This document shows, in pieces, positions 8,316 through 17,300 of a DNA stretch of 41,593 nt. The DNA is from an uncultured Hyphomicrobiales bacterium (lineage in GTDB: Bacteria > Pseudomonadota > Alphaproteobacteria > Rhizobiales > Beijerinckiaceae), in NCBI GenBank assembly GCA_903885755.1, contig CAISJZ010000331.1, forward strand, positions 1 to 41,593. Direction: 5' to 3'. The translations under genes and the position numbers were made by a program. The notes below the pieces were generated by a model that had not been told where the DNA came from, searched no databases, and worked only from the letters and a program-made list of their open reading frames with translations. Numbering within the stretch: the first letter of the stretch is position 1; every line of letters starts with the position of its first letter.

Positions 8316-9304
8316 CCCGCCGCCTCGCGGGCGTTCCGCAAGGCGAGGTCGAGCCCCCGCAACAGGGGCAGCACGACATCGAGAGTCGGCGTCGGAACGC
8401 CAAACGTGCGACCGAAGGCCTGTACCTGTCCGACGATGCCTTCAACTTCCAGCGCGCGACCGGCGTCCACATCCTGCAGCATCGAAGAGCGCCCGCCGCC
8501 GCGGCCGCCGGGCGGCCGCACGATGTCCTCGGCGCAGGTCTCCGATCGCAGGTCGCAACCCATGGCGAGAGTGACGGCCAGCGCCTCGTCGATCGCCTTG
8601 ACGCAGAGGTCGTCAAGACCGGGAACAGCCGCCCCTTCCTGCGAGGTCAGGCGCGTCAGCGCGGCGAAGGGATTGGAACTGATGTTGACGAAGAGCTTGC
8701 GCCAGATGTCGGCGCGGATGTCGCCGGAAACGATAGCTTGCAGGCCGGCGTCGCCGAAAAGATCGACAACCGCTTGCGCGCGCGGCGAAAGGGCGCCATC
8801 GGGCTCGCCGATCATCCAGCGGTTGCCGCCGTAGTGTTGAATGACGCCCGGCGCGACAACCGCGTTCGATGAACTGATGACGCCATGCAGGGCGCGTCCC
8901 GGGCCAACCTCGCGCCACATGGCCGCGCCGGGATCGACGAGTTCGAGCGGTCCATCGCGATCTGTTGCGTGGTTCCACCACCAGGGAATGCCGTTCATGA
9001 GGAAGACCGCGAAGCCGGTCTCGCCCAGAAGGCGCGCCAACGGCCGCGCGGCGGCGGACAGCGAAGGGCCTTTGAGTGTGACCAGAACGATGTCCTGTGG
9101 CGGCAGGCTGGCCGGATCGTCCGTCACTGCGCGGGGGTGGCCGCCAATTTCCTGGCCGCCGGAGCGCAGCGTGATCCCGTTGGCGCGGATCGCCGCCAGA
9201 TGCGCGCCGCGCGCGACGATGGATACTATCGCGTCGGTTTTGGCGATCAACCGCGCCGCGATGTGACCGCCGATGGCGCCCGCGCCGTAAATGCAAACTT
9301 TCAT
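8300..9304 (-). CDS. Ketopantoate reductase-like (2-dehydropantoate 2-reductase family) protein
   Basis: NADPH-dependent reductase of the PanE/ApbA family, 334 residues. The Rossmann motif GAGAIGG is at residues 7-13, the catalytic Lys is K203 in WRKLFVN, and Asn207 and the following SSNPFAALT match the substrate region. ATG 9302-9304 was chosen since it begins MKVCIYGAGAIGG. True PanE makes pantoate for coenzyme A, but many paralogues reduce other 2-oxoacids. The position in a catabolic region, next to a D-2-hydroxyacid dehydrogenase operon, makes a catabolic paralogue more likely than the housekeeping panE, so no symbol is given. Convergent with the CoxG-like gene. Confidence 0.85.
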   Translation of the reverse strand: MKVCIYGAGAIGGHIAARLIAKTDAIVSIVARGAHLAAIRANGITLRSGGQEIGGHPRAVTDDPASLPPQDIVLVTLKGPSLSAAARPLARLLGETGFAVFLMNGIPWWWNHATDRDGPLELVDPGAAMWREVGPGRALHGVISSSNAVVAPGVIQHYGGNRWMIGEPDGALSPRAQAVVDLFGDAGLQAIVSGDIRADIWRKLFVNISSNPFAALTRLTSQEGAAVPGLDDLCVKAIDEALAVTLAMGCDLRSETCAEDIVRPPGGRGGGRSSMLQDVDAGRALEVEGIVGQVQAFGRTFGVPTPTLDVVLPLLRGLDLALRNAREAAGKQGA

Positions 9305-9335
9305 GCCGCTCCCCGTCGCGTCTCGCGAGAGACCT

Positions 9336-9352
9336 GCTGGCTTTTCGCCAGC
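9336..9352. promoter_or_regulatory. Inverted repeat between divergent reductase-like and LVIVD genes
   Basis: GCTGGC-TTTTC-GCCAGC is a perfect 6-bp inverted repeat in the 89-base divergent gap, preceded by the palindrome TCTCGCGAGA at 9321-9330. Either could be an operator; no regulator gene is adjacent. Confidence 0.3.
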
Positions 9353-9393
9353 GTACAATTACTATTCCCGCGAAGCCATACGGGGAGGACAGC

Positions 9394-10503
9394 GTGAGCG
9401 ACGCGAGCGGCATCAGGGAAGTCGGCTATTTCGACAATATCGGCGGCGGTCAGATCGTCGTCGAAAACGGCCATGCCTATATCGGCCACATGAAGGCGCC
9501 GCACGGCACGAGCGTCATCGACGTGCGCGATCCAAAACATCCCCGGCAGGTCGCCACGATCGAAATTCCCGAGGGCGTTCATTCGCACAAGGTGCGCGTC
9601 GGCAATGGGCTGATGCTGGTCAATCACGAATTGATGAGCGACACGGCGACGACGGGCGGCGGCCTCGCCATCTACAATATCGAGAATCCCGCCACGCCGC
9701 GGCTGATCCACAAATGGGAGGTGCCGGGCAAGGGCGTGCATCGCTTCGATTTCGACGGGCGTTATTTCTATGGCTCGGCGACGCAGGAAGGCTATTCCGG
9801 CACGATCGTGATGATCCTCGATCTGATCGATCCAACGAAGCCGCGCGAGGTCGGTCGCTGGCACATGCCCGGCCAGTGGCTGGCGGGCGGCGAAACGCCG
9901 ACATGGGGCGCGATCGATGACCGGCGCTGCCATCATCCCCTGCGCTTCGGCGATCGGCTTTTCACCAGCTACTGGCATGGCGGCTTCGTCATTCTCGACA
10001 TCTCCGACATGTCGAAACCAAAATTCGTTTCGGGGCTCGACTGGAGCCCGCCCTTCACCTGCCCGACACACAGCGCGGTTCTCGTGCCCTTCCCGATCAA
10101 CGGGCGTCGGATCATGCTTGTGGCGGACGAGGACGTGGCGAAGATCGGCGTGGGGCCGCCGGCCTTCCTCTGGATCGTCGATATCACAGACGAGACGCGG
10201 CCAACGCCCTTCGCCAGTTTCCAGCTCGATTATCTCGGCGACAGGGAAGCGCCGCCGATGACGGGCTGCCATCAACCCGTCGAAAAGATCACCGGCATGG
10301 AGGTTCCCGTCGCGTGGTTCGCCAATGGACTGCGCATCGTCGATATCTCGAAGCCGCACGCGCCACGCGAGGTCGCCCATTACGTGCCAGACGTTCCCGA
10401 GGGATCGCGCCGGGTGTCGAGCAACGATGTTTTCGTTGACGATCGCGGCCTGATCTACCTGCTTGATCGCGTGCGCGGCCTGCACATTCTCGAACGCGCG
10501 TAA
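9394..10503 (+). CDS. LVIVD-repeat beta-propeller-like protein
   Basis: A 369-residue protein built from repeated segments of the form 'LxIVDVSDPxxPRxVGxxxxP', seen for example in SVIDVRDPKHPRQVATIEIP, VILDISDMSKPKFV and LRIVDISKPHAPREV. These LVIVD repeats predict a propeller-like fold. No signal peptide is visible, so it is probably cytoplasmic. Several conserved histidines (SHKV, GVHRF, CHHPLR, TCPTHS, GCHQP) could bind a metal. The GTG start follows a strong GGGGAGGA site. It stands alone, divergent from the reductase-like gene and convergent with the MmgE/PrpD gene. The enzymatic role, if any, is unknown. Confidence 0.8.
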   Translation: MSDASGIREVGYFDNIGGGQIVVENGHAYIGHMKAPHGTSVIDVRDPKHPRQVATIEIPEGVHSHKVRVGNGLMLVNHELMSDTATTGGGLAIYNIENPATPRLIHKWEVPGKGVHRFDFDGRYFYGSATQEGYSGTIVMILDLIDPTKPREVGRWHMPGQWLAGGETPTWGAIDDRRCHHPLRFGDRLFTSYWHGGFVILDISDMSKPKFVSGLDWSPPFTCPTHSAVLVPFPINGRRIMLVADEDVAKIGVGPPAFLWIVDITDETRPTPFASFQLDYLGDREAPPMTGCHQPVEKITGMEVPVAWFANGLRIVDISKPHAPREVAHYVPDVPEGSRRVSSNDVFVDDRGLIYLLDRVRGLHILERA

Positions 10504-10506
10504 CGC

Positions 10507-11832
10507 TCAGCCCCGCATCGCCGACACGAAGAGGTCGGCGAGGCGGCGACAGGAGGGCGCGTCGTCAAGCCCATGCATCGCCGCCGCGATGCTTTCGCCG
10601 GCTCGCGCCGCGCCGAGCAGCGGCGACAGGATGCGACGGCCCTTGTCGGCGATGGCGGCGTCATCAAGGCGGCGGTCGGGATCGCCGCTCACGGAAATCG
10701 CGACCCGCTCGATTGTCTTGCCTCCGGCCATCACCTCGACCGCGGCGGGCCAGCGGTTCGGAAAATGCGCCTGCAATCCGGCGTCGGGGACAACCCGCAC
10801 CTTGCCGGCGAAAGCCAGCACATCGGGATCGGTCATGACGGCGCCGCGATCGAGATCCCAGAGATGATCCCCGCGGAAGGCGGCAAGGCCCATCTGGAAT
10901 CCCGCGCTGACAAACCCGGATGACCGGTTGGCAGCCTCTATGGGCTGCGAGATCATGCCCGCATACGTCTGGGGAACACGCACCGTCACCGCTTCCACGC
11001 TTCGCGGATCAAGCCCTTCGTTGAGCAGCGCGATGAAGGCGTCCGTCGGCCCCAGCGCCTGGCGCGCGGTGCAGAACGGTTTCATGCTGAGCGCGGGATA
11101 GATGCTTGTCGCTCCCAGATTTTCGGTCAGCTTCGCGGGATCTAAGGCAATGCCCTGCGCCTTTTCCAGCCACGGACCGTCCAGCAGCGCCGCGTCGCCG
11201 CAAAAGCCTTCTTTCGCCGCGCGGGCGGCGCGCAGGCCCTCCGTCATGGCACCAATAAACAACACCCAGCGACCGGACAGCGCGCCCTGAAATCGCGCCG
11301 TGCGGCCTCCCATCAGCATGAGCGCCAGCGACAGCGCATTCTCGGTTTGCGCCTGGTCGAGACGCCACAGCCGCGCGGCGACCGCGGCGACGCCCAGCGG
11401 CGCGCCAACGCAGGTCGGCCAGACGCCGCGATAGAGAACGTTGGGGCCATCGATGGCGACGCCGAAGCGCGTGACCAGTTCCGTACCAACCCAGACCGCG
11501 TCGGCGACGCGCGCCGCGTCGAGATCGCCCTCCCCGGCGGCAAGCATCAGCGCCGCGGGAACCGCCACGGAGCTTGGCGTCGTGCAGGAAGGCAGATGGA
11601 TATCGTCAACCTCCGTATGGCGAACGATCGTCGCCGCGATGGCGATCTCCTCGTCGCCTCGCGCGTCGGGATGAATGGATCGCAGGGCCGCGGCCTCGTG
11701 CGTGCGCGCGCCGGCGACGCCAGCCATCGCGATATCGGCAACGTGCCGACGCAACATGGCGGCCTCCGTTGCCGGAAGGGTCTTGACCGAGGCCTCGCGC
11801 GTGAACCGCGCGAGATCGCCGATAATGCTCAT
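10507..11832 (-). CDS. MmgE/PrpD family protein
   Basis: Member of the MmgE/PrpD family (2-methylcitrate dehydratase and relatives), 441 residues, slightly shorter than PrpD itself. The N-terminal all-helical domain with HEAAALRSIHPDARGDEEIA and the later AAGEGDLDAARVADAVWVG are family-like, and the C-terminal part (about 270-400) fits the smaller alpha/beta domain (SVEAVTVRVP, HFPNRWP). No other methylcitrate-cycle gene is present, so dehydration or isomerisation of another carboxylic acid is more likely. It is the last gene of an eight-gene minus-strand operon and overlaps the upstream Bug gene by 4 bases. Confidence 0.82.
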   Translation of the reverse strand: MSIIGDLARFTREASVKTLPATEAAMLRRHVADIAMAGVAGARTHEAAALRSIHPDARGDEEIAIAATIVRHTEVDDIHLPSCTTPSSVAVPAALMLAAGEGDLDAARVADAVWVGTELVTRFGVAIDGPNVLYRGVWPTCVGAPLGVAAVAARLWRLDQAQTENALSLALMLMGGRTARFQGALSGRWVLFIGAMTEGLRAARAAKEGFCGDAALLDGPWLEKAQGIALDPAKLTENLGATSIYPALSMKPFCTARQALGPTDAFIALLNEGLDPRSVEAVTVRVPQTYAGMISQPIEAANRSSGFVSAGFQMGLAAFRGDHLWDLDRGAVMTDPDVLAFAGKVRVVPDAGLQAHFPNRWPAAVEVMAGGKTIERVAISVSGDPDRRLDDAAIADKGRRILSPLLGAARAGESIAAAMHGLDDAPSCRRLADLFVSAMRG

Positions 11833-12914
11833 TGCTTGCTCCCACCCGGCTTCGCGCCCGCGACCTCGCGCAGATCGAGCGCGCGGGGTTCGATGGAGAC
11901 CTTGACCCGCGCCTTGATCGCGTCGGGCGCGCCGATGAGATCATTTATGAGACTCGCCAGTTGCGCGCCAGTCATGGGGCTGATCTCGGCGCGCTCGACC
12001 GCCGCCTCTCTGATGAACTCCGGGTCTTTCAGGGTTTCGTCGAAGGCGCGGCGCAAGGCCGCGACGCGCGGGGCGGGAACGTCCGGCATCGTCGCGATGG
12101 GACGCCCGACGGCCACCGCTTCCGACATGAAATCGACCAGCGGCTGGTCGGCGGGCGTTGGAGCCATGTCGCGCAGCAAGGGGGTGTCTGGCAGCGCCGG
12201 ATCCTTGCGCAGACCGACCTGCAGGATCGGGATGATGAGCTTTTGCGAGACATAATGCGGCGTGACGGAAATGTAGCTCGCCCAGGTGTTGGTGCCGCGG
12301 CCCTCGATCTCGCCGCGCTCCATGGCAAGGTCAACATCATGACCATCGGGATAGCCGAAAATGATCTTGAGTTTCGCGCCGAGCACGTTGTTGTAGAAGG
12401 CCGTCAACTGCTGCGAGATCGAGCCCGCCTGCGTCGTGCCGATGGTGGTCTCGCGCGCGCGCGCCTGTTCAAAGCTCTTTGTTGGCGCGGTATGCCAAAC
12501 CGCGAGAATCTGGTTGGAGTCGCTCATATTGCCGATCCAGTTGAAAGCGCGCAGATCGGCCTGAAAACTCTTGTTGAGCCCGAGCGACTGATCGACCGCG
12601 AGCCCCTGACTGACGATGGTCAGAATCGTTCCATCCCGCGGGGCGACCTTCGCCACGTAATTCGCCGCGACGATGCCGCCGCCGCCCGGCATGTTGAGCG
12701 GCAGAACGCGCGGATTGCCGGGGATGTGACGCCCTATGTGCCGCCCGAGCAGTCGCGCGTAGGAATCATACCCGCCGCCGCCGGCGGCCGAGCGAATGAC
12801 GAACTGGATTGTCTTGCCGCGATAGAAGTCCTCGACTTCGTCGGCGCGCGCGGCCGAGGCAAACAGCGCGACCAGACAAACCGGGACGATGTTCGCGCGC
12901 GTCAGGACATCCAT
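11829..12914 (-). CDS. Bug/TctC-family tripartite tricarboxylate transporter solute-binding protein (1)
   Basis: Periplasmic binding protein of the Bug (TctC) family, which binds organic acids or similar anions. The 361-residue product starts with a signal peptide ending about ASAARA-DEVEDF. The mature part begins with DFYRGKTIQFVIRSAAGGGYD-like sequence, then RHIPGNPRVLPLNMPGGGG and KVAPRDGT, the standard Bug features. No TctA or TctB membrane genes lie in the window, so it is an orphan binding protein. Its start is 1 base after the acyl-CoA dehydrogenase stop and its end overlaps the MmgE/PrpD start. It resembles the two other Bug proteins at 16262 and 28291. Confidence 0.88.
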   Translation of the reverse strand: MDVLTRANIVPVCLVALFASAARADEVEDFYRGKTIQFVIRSAAGGGGYDSYARLLGRHIGRHIPGNPRVLPLNMPGGGGIVAANYVAKVAPRDGTILTIVSQGLAVDQSLGLNKSFQADLRAFNWIGNMSDSNQILAVWHTAPTKSFEQARARETTIGTTQAGSISQQLTAFYNNVLGAKLKIIFGYPDGHDVDLAMERGEIEGRGTNTWASYISVTPHYVSQKLIIPILQVGLRKDPALPDTPLLRDMAPTPADQPLVDFMSEAVAVGRPIATMPDVPAPRVAALRRAFDETLKDPEFIREAAVERAEISPMTGAQLASLINDLIGAPDAIKARVKVSIEPRALDLREVAGAKPGGSKQ

Positions 12915-12915
12915 C

Positions 12916-14070
12916 TCAATATGTCTTCAGCACGTGGCGCGCGATGACCATCTTCATGACCTCGGTCGCGCCTTCGGTGATGCGGTAGGAGCGTTGCTGA
13001 CGCCACATTTTCTCGATCGGCAAATCCGTCGTCAACGCGATGCCGCCATGAATCTGCATGCAACGATCGGCAACCTGAAACGCCATCTCATCCGCGTAGG
13101 TCTTGGCGATGTAGCAGTCGTTGCGGACATCCTCGCCCTTGTCCATCTTGCAGGCGGCTTCCCAGACCATCAGTCGCGCGGCCTTGATCTCCATGTAGGA
13201 ATCAACAAGCATCCACTGAATGGATTGCCGTTGTGACAATGGCTGGCCGAAGGTGACGCGCTGTTTGGCATAACTCGCCGCCATTTCGAGACAGCGTTCT
13301 GCGACGCCCAGCGCGCGCGCGCCGTGATGCAATCGCCCGACGCCCAGCCATTTCTGACCGAACTTGAACCCCTCGCCCTCGGCGCCAACACGGTGGCTCG
13401 CCGGCACGCGCACGTTGTCGAAATGAATTTCGCAGGGCCGATCGCCCATCATCGTCTTGAACCGCGCGGTGATCTTCACGCCGGGCGTATCCATGTCGAC
13501 GAGGAAACAGGAAATTCCGCCACGAGAGCCTTTCGAGCGATCGGTCGCAACCATCAACTGGATGAAATCAGCGCTCGCCGCGCCCGTGATGAAGCGTTTG
13601 GTGCCATTGATCACGTAATCGTCGCCATCGCGCACCGCTGTCGTGCGCATGGAGCCTGGATCGGAGCCCGCCTCGGGCTCGGTTTGACCGAAACACGCAT
13701 GTTTCTTGCCCTCGAGCACGGGATAGAGATATTTTTTCTTCATATCCTCGGGCAGATCGAAGAGAATCGCGCGAACGCTTGGCCCGGTGATTTCCGAATG
13801 ACGCGCCGGCAAGGCCACCGTCCGCGCAAGTTCCTCCCAGATGATGCAGCGGGCCATGATGCCAAGCCCCTGCCCACCGTATTCCTCGGGAATGTCGTAC
13901 ATCCACAGACCGAGATCGCGCATGCCGCGCTGGAACTTTTCCTGCCACTCCGGTTTCAGTTCCTCGTCGTCGGTGACACTGACGCGCTCGACGGGGATCA
14001 TCTCCCTGTCGACATAGCGACGAAGGTTCTCGCGTAACATGCGCAGTTCCTCGGGCAGCGAGAAATCCAT
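12916..14070 (-). CDS. Acyl-CoA dehydrogenase
   Basis: FAD-dependent acyl-CoA dehydrogenase that introduces an alpha,beta double bond into an acyl-CoA and passes electrons to ETF. The 384-residue length is typical. The N-terminal helical domain, the middle FAD-binding beta region (CFGQTEPEAGSDPGSM) and the C-terminal helical domain are all present. Glu366 in TEGATEV sits at the catalytic-base position of the medium and short-chain enzymes. Substrate unknown. It follows the acyl-CoA synthetase gene by 17 bases and comes just before a Bug binding-protein gene, consistent with oxidation of an acid activated by its neighbour. Confidence 0.92.
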   Translation of the reverse strand: MDFSLPEELRMLRENLRRYVDREMIPVERVSVTDDEELKPEWQEKFQRGMRDLGLWMYDIPEEYGGQGLGIMARCIIWEELARTVALPARHSEITGPSVRAILFDLPEDMKKKYLYPVLEGKKHACFGQTEPEAGSDPGSMRTTAVRDGDDYVINGTKRFITGAASADFIQLMVATDRSKGSRGGISCFLVDMDTPGVKITARFKTMMGDRPCEIHFDNVRVPASHRVGAEGEGFKFGQKWLGVGRLHHGARALGVAERCLEMAASYAKQRVTFGQPLSQRQSIQWMLVDSYMEIKAARLMVWEAACKMDKGEDVRNDCYIAKTYADEMAFQVADRCMQIHGGIALTTDLPIEKMWRQQRSYRITEGATEVMKMVIARHVLKTY

Positions 14071-14087
14071 GATCTTTCCTCCGAAGT

Positions 14088-16184
14088 CTATTCGCGGCGC
14101 ACGACGCGCGTATCGACCGCGCGCACGCCTTCGCCCCTTGGCAGCACGATGATGGGATTGATCTCGATGTCGTCGATGAGATGGCGATGAACGAGAAAAA
14201 AGTCGCCAAGGCCAACGACCGCGCGGACGAGCGCGTCGATGTCGGCGGCCGGCGCGCCGCGCCAGCCGGCGAGCAGCTTCGCGATCTTGAGTTCGCCGAG
14301 CATGGCATGGACGTCGGCCTCCGTCAGCGGCAACAGGCGGAAGGCGATATCCTTGACGAGTTCAACGAGGACGCCGCCCGCGCCCAGCAGCAGGACAGGC
14401 CCGTACATCGGATCGTTGCGCGCGCCGACGATGACTTCAACGCCTCTCGCCATTTCCTGCACGAGGAAACCATCAATCCCGGCGCCGGGCGCATGAGCGC
14501 GCATACCCGCCGCGAGCGCTGTCGCCTCGCCTTCGACCTCGGCGGCCGATCTGAGATTCAGCTTCACGCCGCCGATCTCCGTCTTGTGACTGAATTGCGG
14601 GGATACGATCTTGAGCGCGACGGGATAGCCAATGCCGGACGCGAGAGCCGCCGCTTCGGCGGGCGTTCTGGCCAGGCCGCTGTTCGGCGCCGTCACGCCA
14701 TGGCGCGCCAGCGACGCGGCCAGCGCCTCGCCACCGATCGACGCCGCGACGCCTTTTGGCGCGGGCAGTGGCTCGATCCCGCGTCCGACGCGCGCGCCGT
14801 AGAAGGCGAGGCCGCCCAGCGCGCGAATGGTTGGCGGCAGCGCCTGCAGGAACGGAAATCCGACGGCGTCCTGAAATTCCAGCGCCTGGGGTTCGAACAT
14901 GTACTGCATGCGTCCGAAGGCGATGACGGGTTTATCCGTCGAGGCGAGAATGGTCTTGATGATCCCGGCGTCCGGCTGGCGCTTGCCGCTCGGCAGAACC
15001 TGCGCCCAGGCGAGCATGTCAATGCCGGGATCGTTGGCGACCTTGATGCACATTTCCGCCGCGTTGGCGTCGGTCGTGGGGATGCCCGCGTCGAGCGGAT
15101 TCTTGATCGCCAGTTCCGCCGGCACGAGGTGACGGATACTCGCTTTCACATCGGCGCTGAATTCGGGCGCGGTTGTGCCGCCGATCTCCTCGATGTAATC
15201 GAAAAGCAGATCGACCGTCCCACCGGAAGTCGTAACCCAGCCAACGCGATTGCCCTTGGGCCAGCGGCAGGGCTCGAAGGCCAGCAGCGTCTCCACCATG
15301 TCGTCGAGGGAGTCGCAGGCGACGATGCCATAGCGCTCGCACATGGCCTGAAAAACTTCGTAGTCGCCCGCGATGGCGCCGGTGTGCGACATCGAGGCCT
15401 CGCGCGACTTTTGCGACTTGCCGGTCTTGATGGCGACGATGGGCTTGGCCGCCGCCAGCGCTCGCGCGGCGGCGCGCATGAACACTTGCGGGCGCCGAAT
15501 ACCCTCGATGAAGAGCGCGATGACCTTGGTATGCTCGTCGTCGACGAGGAAATTGACGAAGTCCGCGAGATCGAGATCGATCTCGTTGCCACTGGAGAAC
15601 AGGGTCGAAAACCTGACGCCGCGCGCGGCGGCCGATTGCGCGAGAAACTGCAAGGTGCCGCCCGACTGCGAAATCATCGACACGTTGCCGATGGGAAGAC
15701 TGATCAGCTCTGGATTAGGATAACCGAAGAACCGCTCGCGCAGGGAATTGCCGCCCATGCAATTGGGCCCGTTGACGGCGAGCCCGGTGCGTTCAACGAG
15801 TTCGCGCAACGCCACGCCGCGGGCGACAACTTCCGGATTCGTTCCCTCGCCGATATTGCCGGCGTAAACGGTGCAGCTCTTGAGGCCCGCCTTGACGCCC
15901 GATTCCAGCACGTCGATGACGGCCGGCGCGGGCACGATGACGAGCGCGTGGTCCGTCCGTTCGGGGAGCGATGCAAGATCGGGGTAACACTTCTCGCCCC
16001 AGACCTCGGTCTGCCGCGGATTGACGGGGTAAATTCGCCCGGCGAAGCCAGATGTTTTCAACTGCCCGTAAATCGTTCGCGGCCAGGCGGCGCGCTCGGA
16101 CGCGCCGATAATGGCGACATTGCGCGGCTTGAGCACCGGTACAGGCGATTTGAATGTCTCACGCGGGTTGGCCGGCACGGACAC
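14088..16184 (-). CDS. Acyl-CoA synthetase, NDP-forming type
   Basis: Single-chain NDP-forming acyl-CoA synthetase, 698 residues: a CoA-binding Rossmann domain (about 15-140, VAIIGASE and GPNCMGG), a succinyl-CoA-synthetase-like middle part (about 150-460, ISQSGG and the putative phosphohistidine H267 in SHTG) and a C-terminal ATP-grasp domain (from about 485, GYPVALKIVSP, SHKTEIGGV). It converts a carboxylic acid, CoA and ATP to acyl-CoA, ADP and phosphate. The order (alpha-like then beta) is that of the PatZ/AcdAB fusions, but there is no acetyltransferase domain. It lies between Bug 2 and the acyl-CoA dehydrogenase and is likely the activating enzyme of the operon. Confidence 0.9.
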   Translation of the reverse strand: MSVPANPRETFKSPVPVLKPRNVAIIGASERAAWPRTIYGQLKTSGFAGRIYPVNPRQTEVWGEKCYPDLASLPERTDHALVIVPAPAVIDVLESGVKAGLKSCTVYAGNIGEGTNPEVVARGVALRELVERTGLAVNGPNCMGGNSLRERFFGYPNPELISLPIGNVSMISQSGGTLQFLAQSAAARGVRFSTLFSSGNEIDLDLADFVNFLVDDEHTKVIALFIEGIRRPQVFMRAAARALAAAKPIVAIKTGKSQKSREASMSHTGAIAGDYEVFQAMCERYGIVACDSLDDMVETLLAFEPCRWPKGNRVGWVTTSGGTVDLLFDYIEEIGGTTAPEFSADVKASIRHLVPAELAIKNPLDAGIPTTDANAAEMCIKVANDPGIDMLAWAQVLPSGKRQPDAGIIKTILASTDKPVIAFGRMQYMFEPQALEFQDAVGFPFLQALPPTIRALGGLAFYGARVGRGIEPLPAPKGVAASIGGEALAASLARHGVTAPNSGLARTPAEAAALASGIGYPVALKIVSPQFSHKTEIGGVKLNLRSAAEVEGEATALAAGMRAHAPGAGIDGFLVQEMARGVEVIVGARNDPMYGPVLLLGAGGVLVELVKDIAFRLLPLTEADVHAMLGELKIAKLLAGWRGAPAADIDALVRAVVGLGDFFLVHRHLIDDIEINPIIVLPRGEGVRAVDTRVVRRE

Positions 16185-16261
16185 GGGCGTTCCTCCTGAT
16201 ATTTTGTTCTCGCAAGATTCCCGATGGCGTGGCGGGAATCAACCAAATTCGGCGCCGCGCC

Positions 16262-17272
16262 TCATTGCACCATCGGCAGCGCGCGATCCTTGATCGCTTG
16301 CGGCGTCGCGATGAGTTCCTCCGCGACCTTGCGCATGGTTTCCCCGTCGACCGGATCGACGTCAATATCATTCGCCGCGGCTTCCTTCAGGAACTCCGGA
16401 TCCTTCATGGTGGCCATGAAGGCCTCGCGCAGGGCGGCGACGCGATCGACGGGAACGCCGGGCGCCGCGGCGAGCGGACGGCCGAAGCGCGTGCCCGCCG
16501 CGATGAGGCGGATGGCCTGCCTGTCGGCGTCGTTGGTCGCCAGTTCCTGAAGCGACGGCACGCCATTGAGATCGGCCGGCTTGGGGCCCTCGTAGGCGAG
16601 AATGGAGATCAGCTTTTTCGCGAGCCAGTCCTTCTTGGTGATCTTCCAGCTCGACCATGTGTTGTTGCGGCCCATGGCCTCGCCGCGCTCCATCGCGAGA
16701 TTGACGTCGTTGCCGCCGGGATACCCCACGACGATCTTGAATTTCGTGCCGGCGAATTCGTTCATCATCAGCGGGAATGTATAGGTAATGCCGCCGCGCC
16801 CGACCGCGCCGATGACGATCTCCTTCTGGCGCGCCTGTTCGATGCTGGTCACGCCGCTCGTATGCCAGAGCGCGAGGGTTTCGACCGTCGGCGCGATCGA
16901 GCCGATCCAGTTGAATTTAGCGGAATCGAATTGCGGGCCGGACACGCCGACGGCCTGCATCGTCGGCAGCGCGTTCTGGATCATGCCAATGAACGTGCCG
17001 TCCTTGGGCGCGACATTGTAGAGATAATTGGCCTCGGTGATACCGCCGGCCCCAACCATGTTCTGGGCGACAACGGTGGGATTTCCCGGAATATGCCCAC
17101 CAATGAATCTTGCCACCAGACGCGCGAGAAAATCGTATTCACCGCCGGCGCTGACGCCAATCAGCACGGTCAGCGTCTTGCCGCGATAGAACTCGGCGAC
17201 GGACTGCGCCTGACATGCCGATGAATACAGCGCCGCGATCAAGGCGATTAGCGTCAAGCGAGCCATGCGCAT
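16262..17272 (-). CDS. Bug/TctC-family solute-binding protein (2)
   Basis: Periplasmic organic-anion-binding protein of the Bug family, 336 residues. The start at 17272 was chosen because GGGAGGG lies 5 bases upstream and the next residues MRMARLTLIALIAALYSSACQA form a proper signal peptide; the frame extends further but enters the TauE-like gene. The mature protein has EFYRGKTLTVLIG, FIGGHIPGNPTVVAQN, NVAPKDGT and MERGEAMGRN, all Bug-like. The end VPVDRVAALREAF is shared with the other two Bug genes here. It lies 28 bases after the permease gene and 77 bases before the acyl-CoA synthetase. No TctAB partner is nearby. Confidence 0.88.
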   Translation of the reverse strand: MRMARLTLIALIAALYSSACQAQSVAEFYRGKTLTVLIGVSAGGEYDFLARLVARFIGGHIPGNPTVVAQNMVGAGGITEANYLYNVAPKDGTFIGMIQNALPTMQAVGVSGPQFDSAKFNWIGSIAPTVETLALWHTSGVTSIEQARQKEIVIGAVGRGGITYTFPLMMNEFAGTKFKIVVGYPGGNDVNLAMERGEAMGRNNTWSSWKITKKDWLAKKLISILAYEGPKPADLNGVPSLQELATNDADRQAIRLIAAGTRFGRPLAAAPGVPVDRVAALREAFMATMKDPEFLKEAAANDIDVDPVDGETMRKVAEELIATPQAIKDRALPMVQ

Positions 17273-17300
17273 CAAGTCCCTCCCGATTTCTGGCGTCGTT

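Noticed and set aside
11832-12947. A 371-residue open frame on the plus strand
   Set aside because: Antisense shadow of the first Bug gene with no recognisable domain.
14181-16199. A 672-residue open frame on the plus strand
   Set aside because: It is fully antisense to the acyl-CoA synthetase gene, and its composition is the Arg/Asp/Gly-rich pattern typical of shadow frames in GC-rich DNA.
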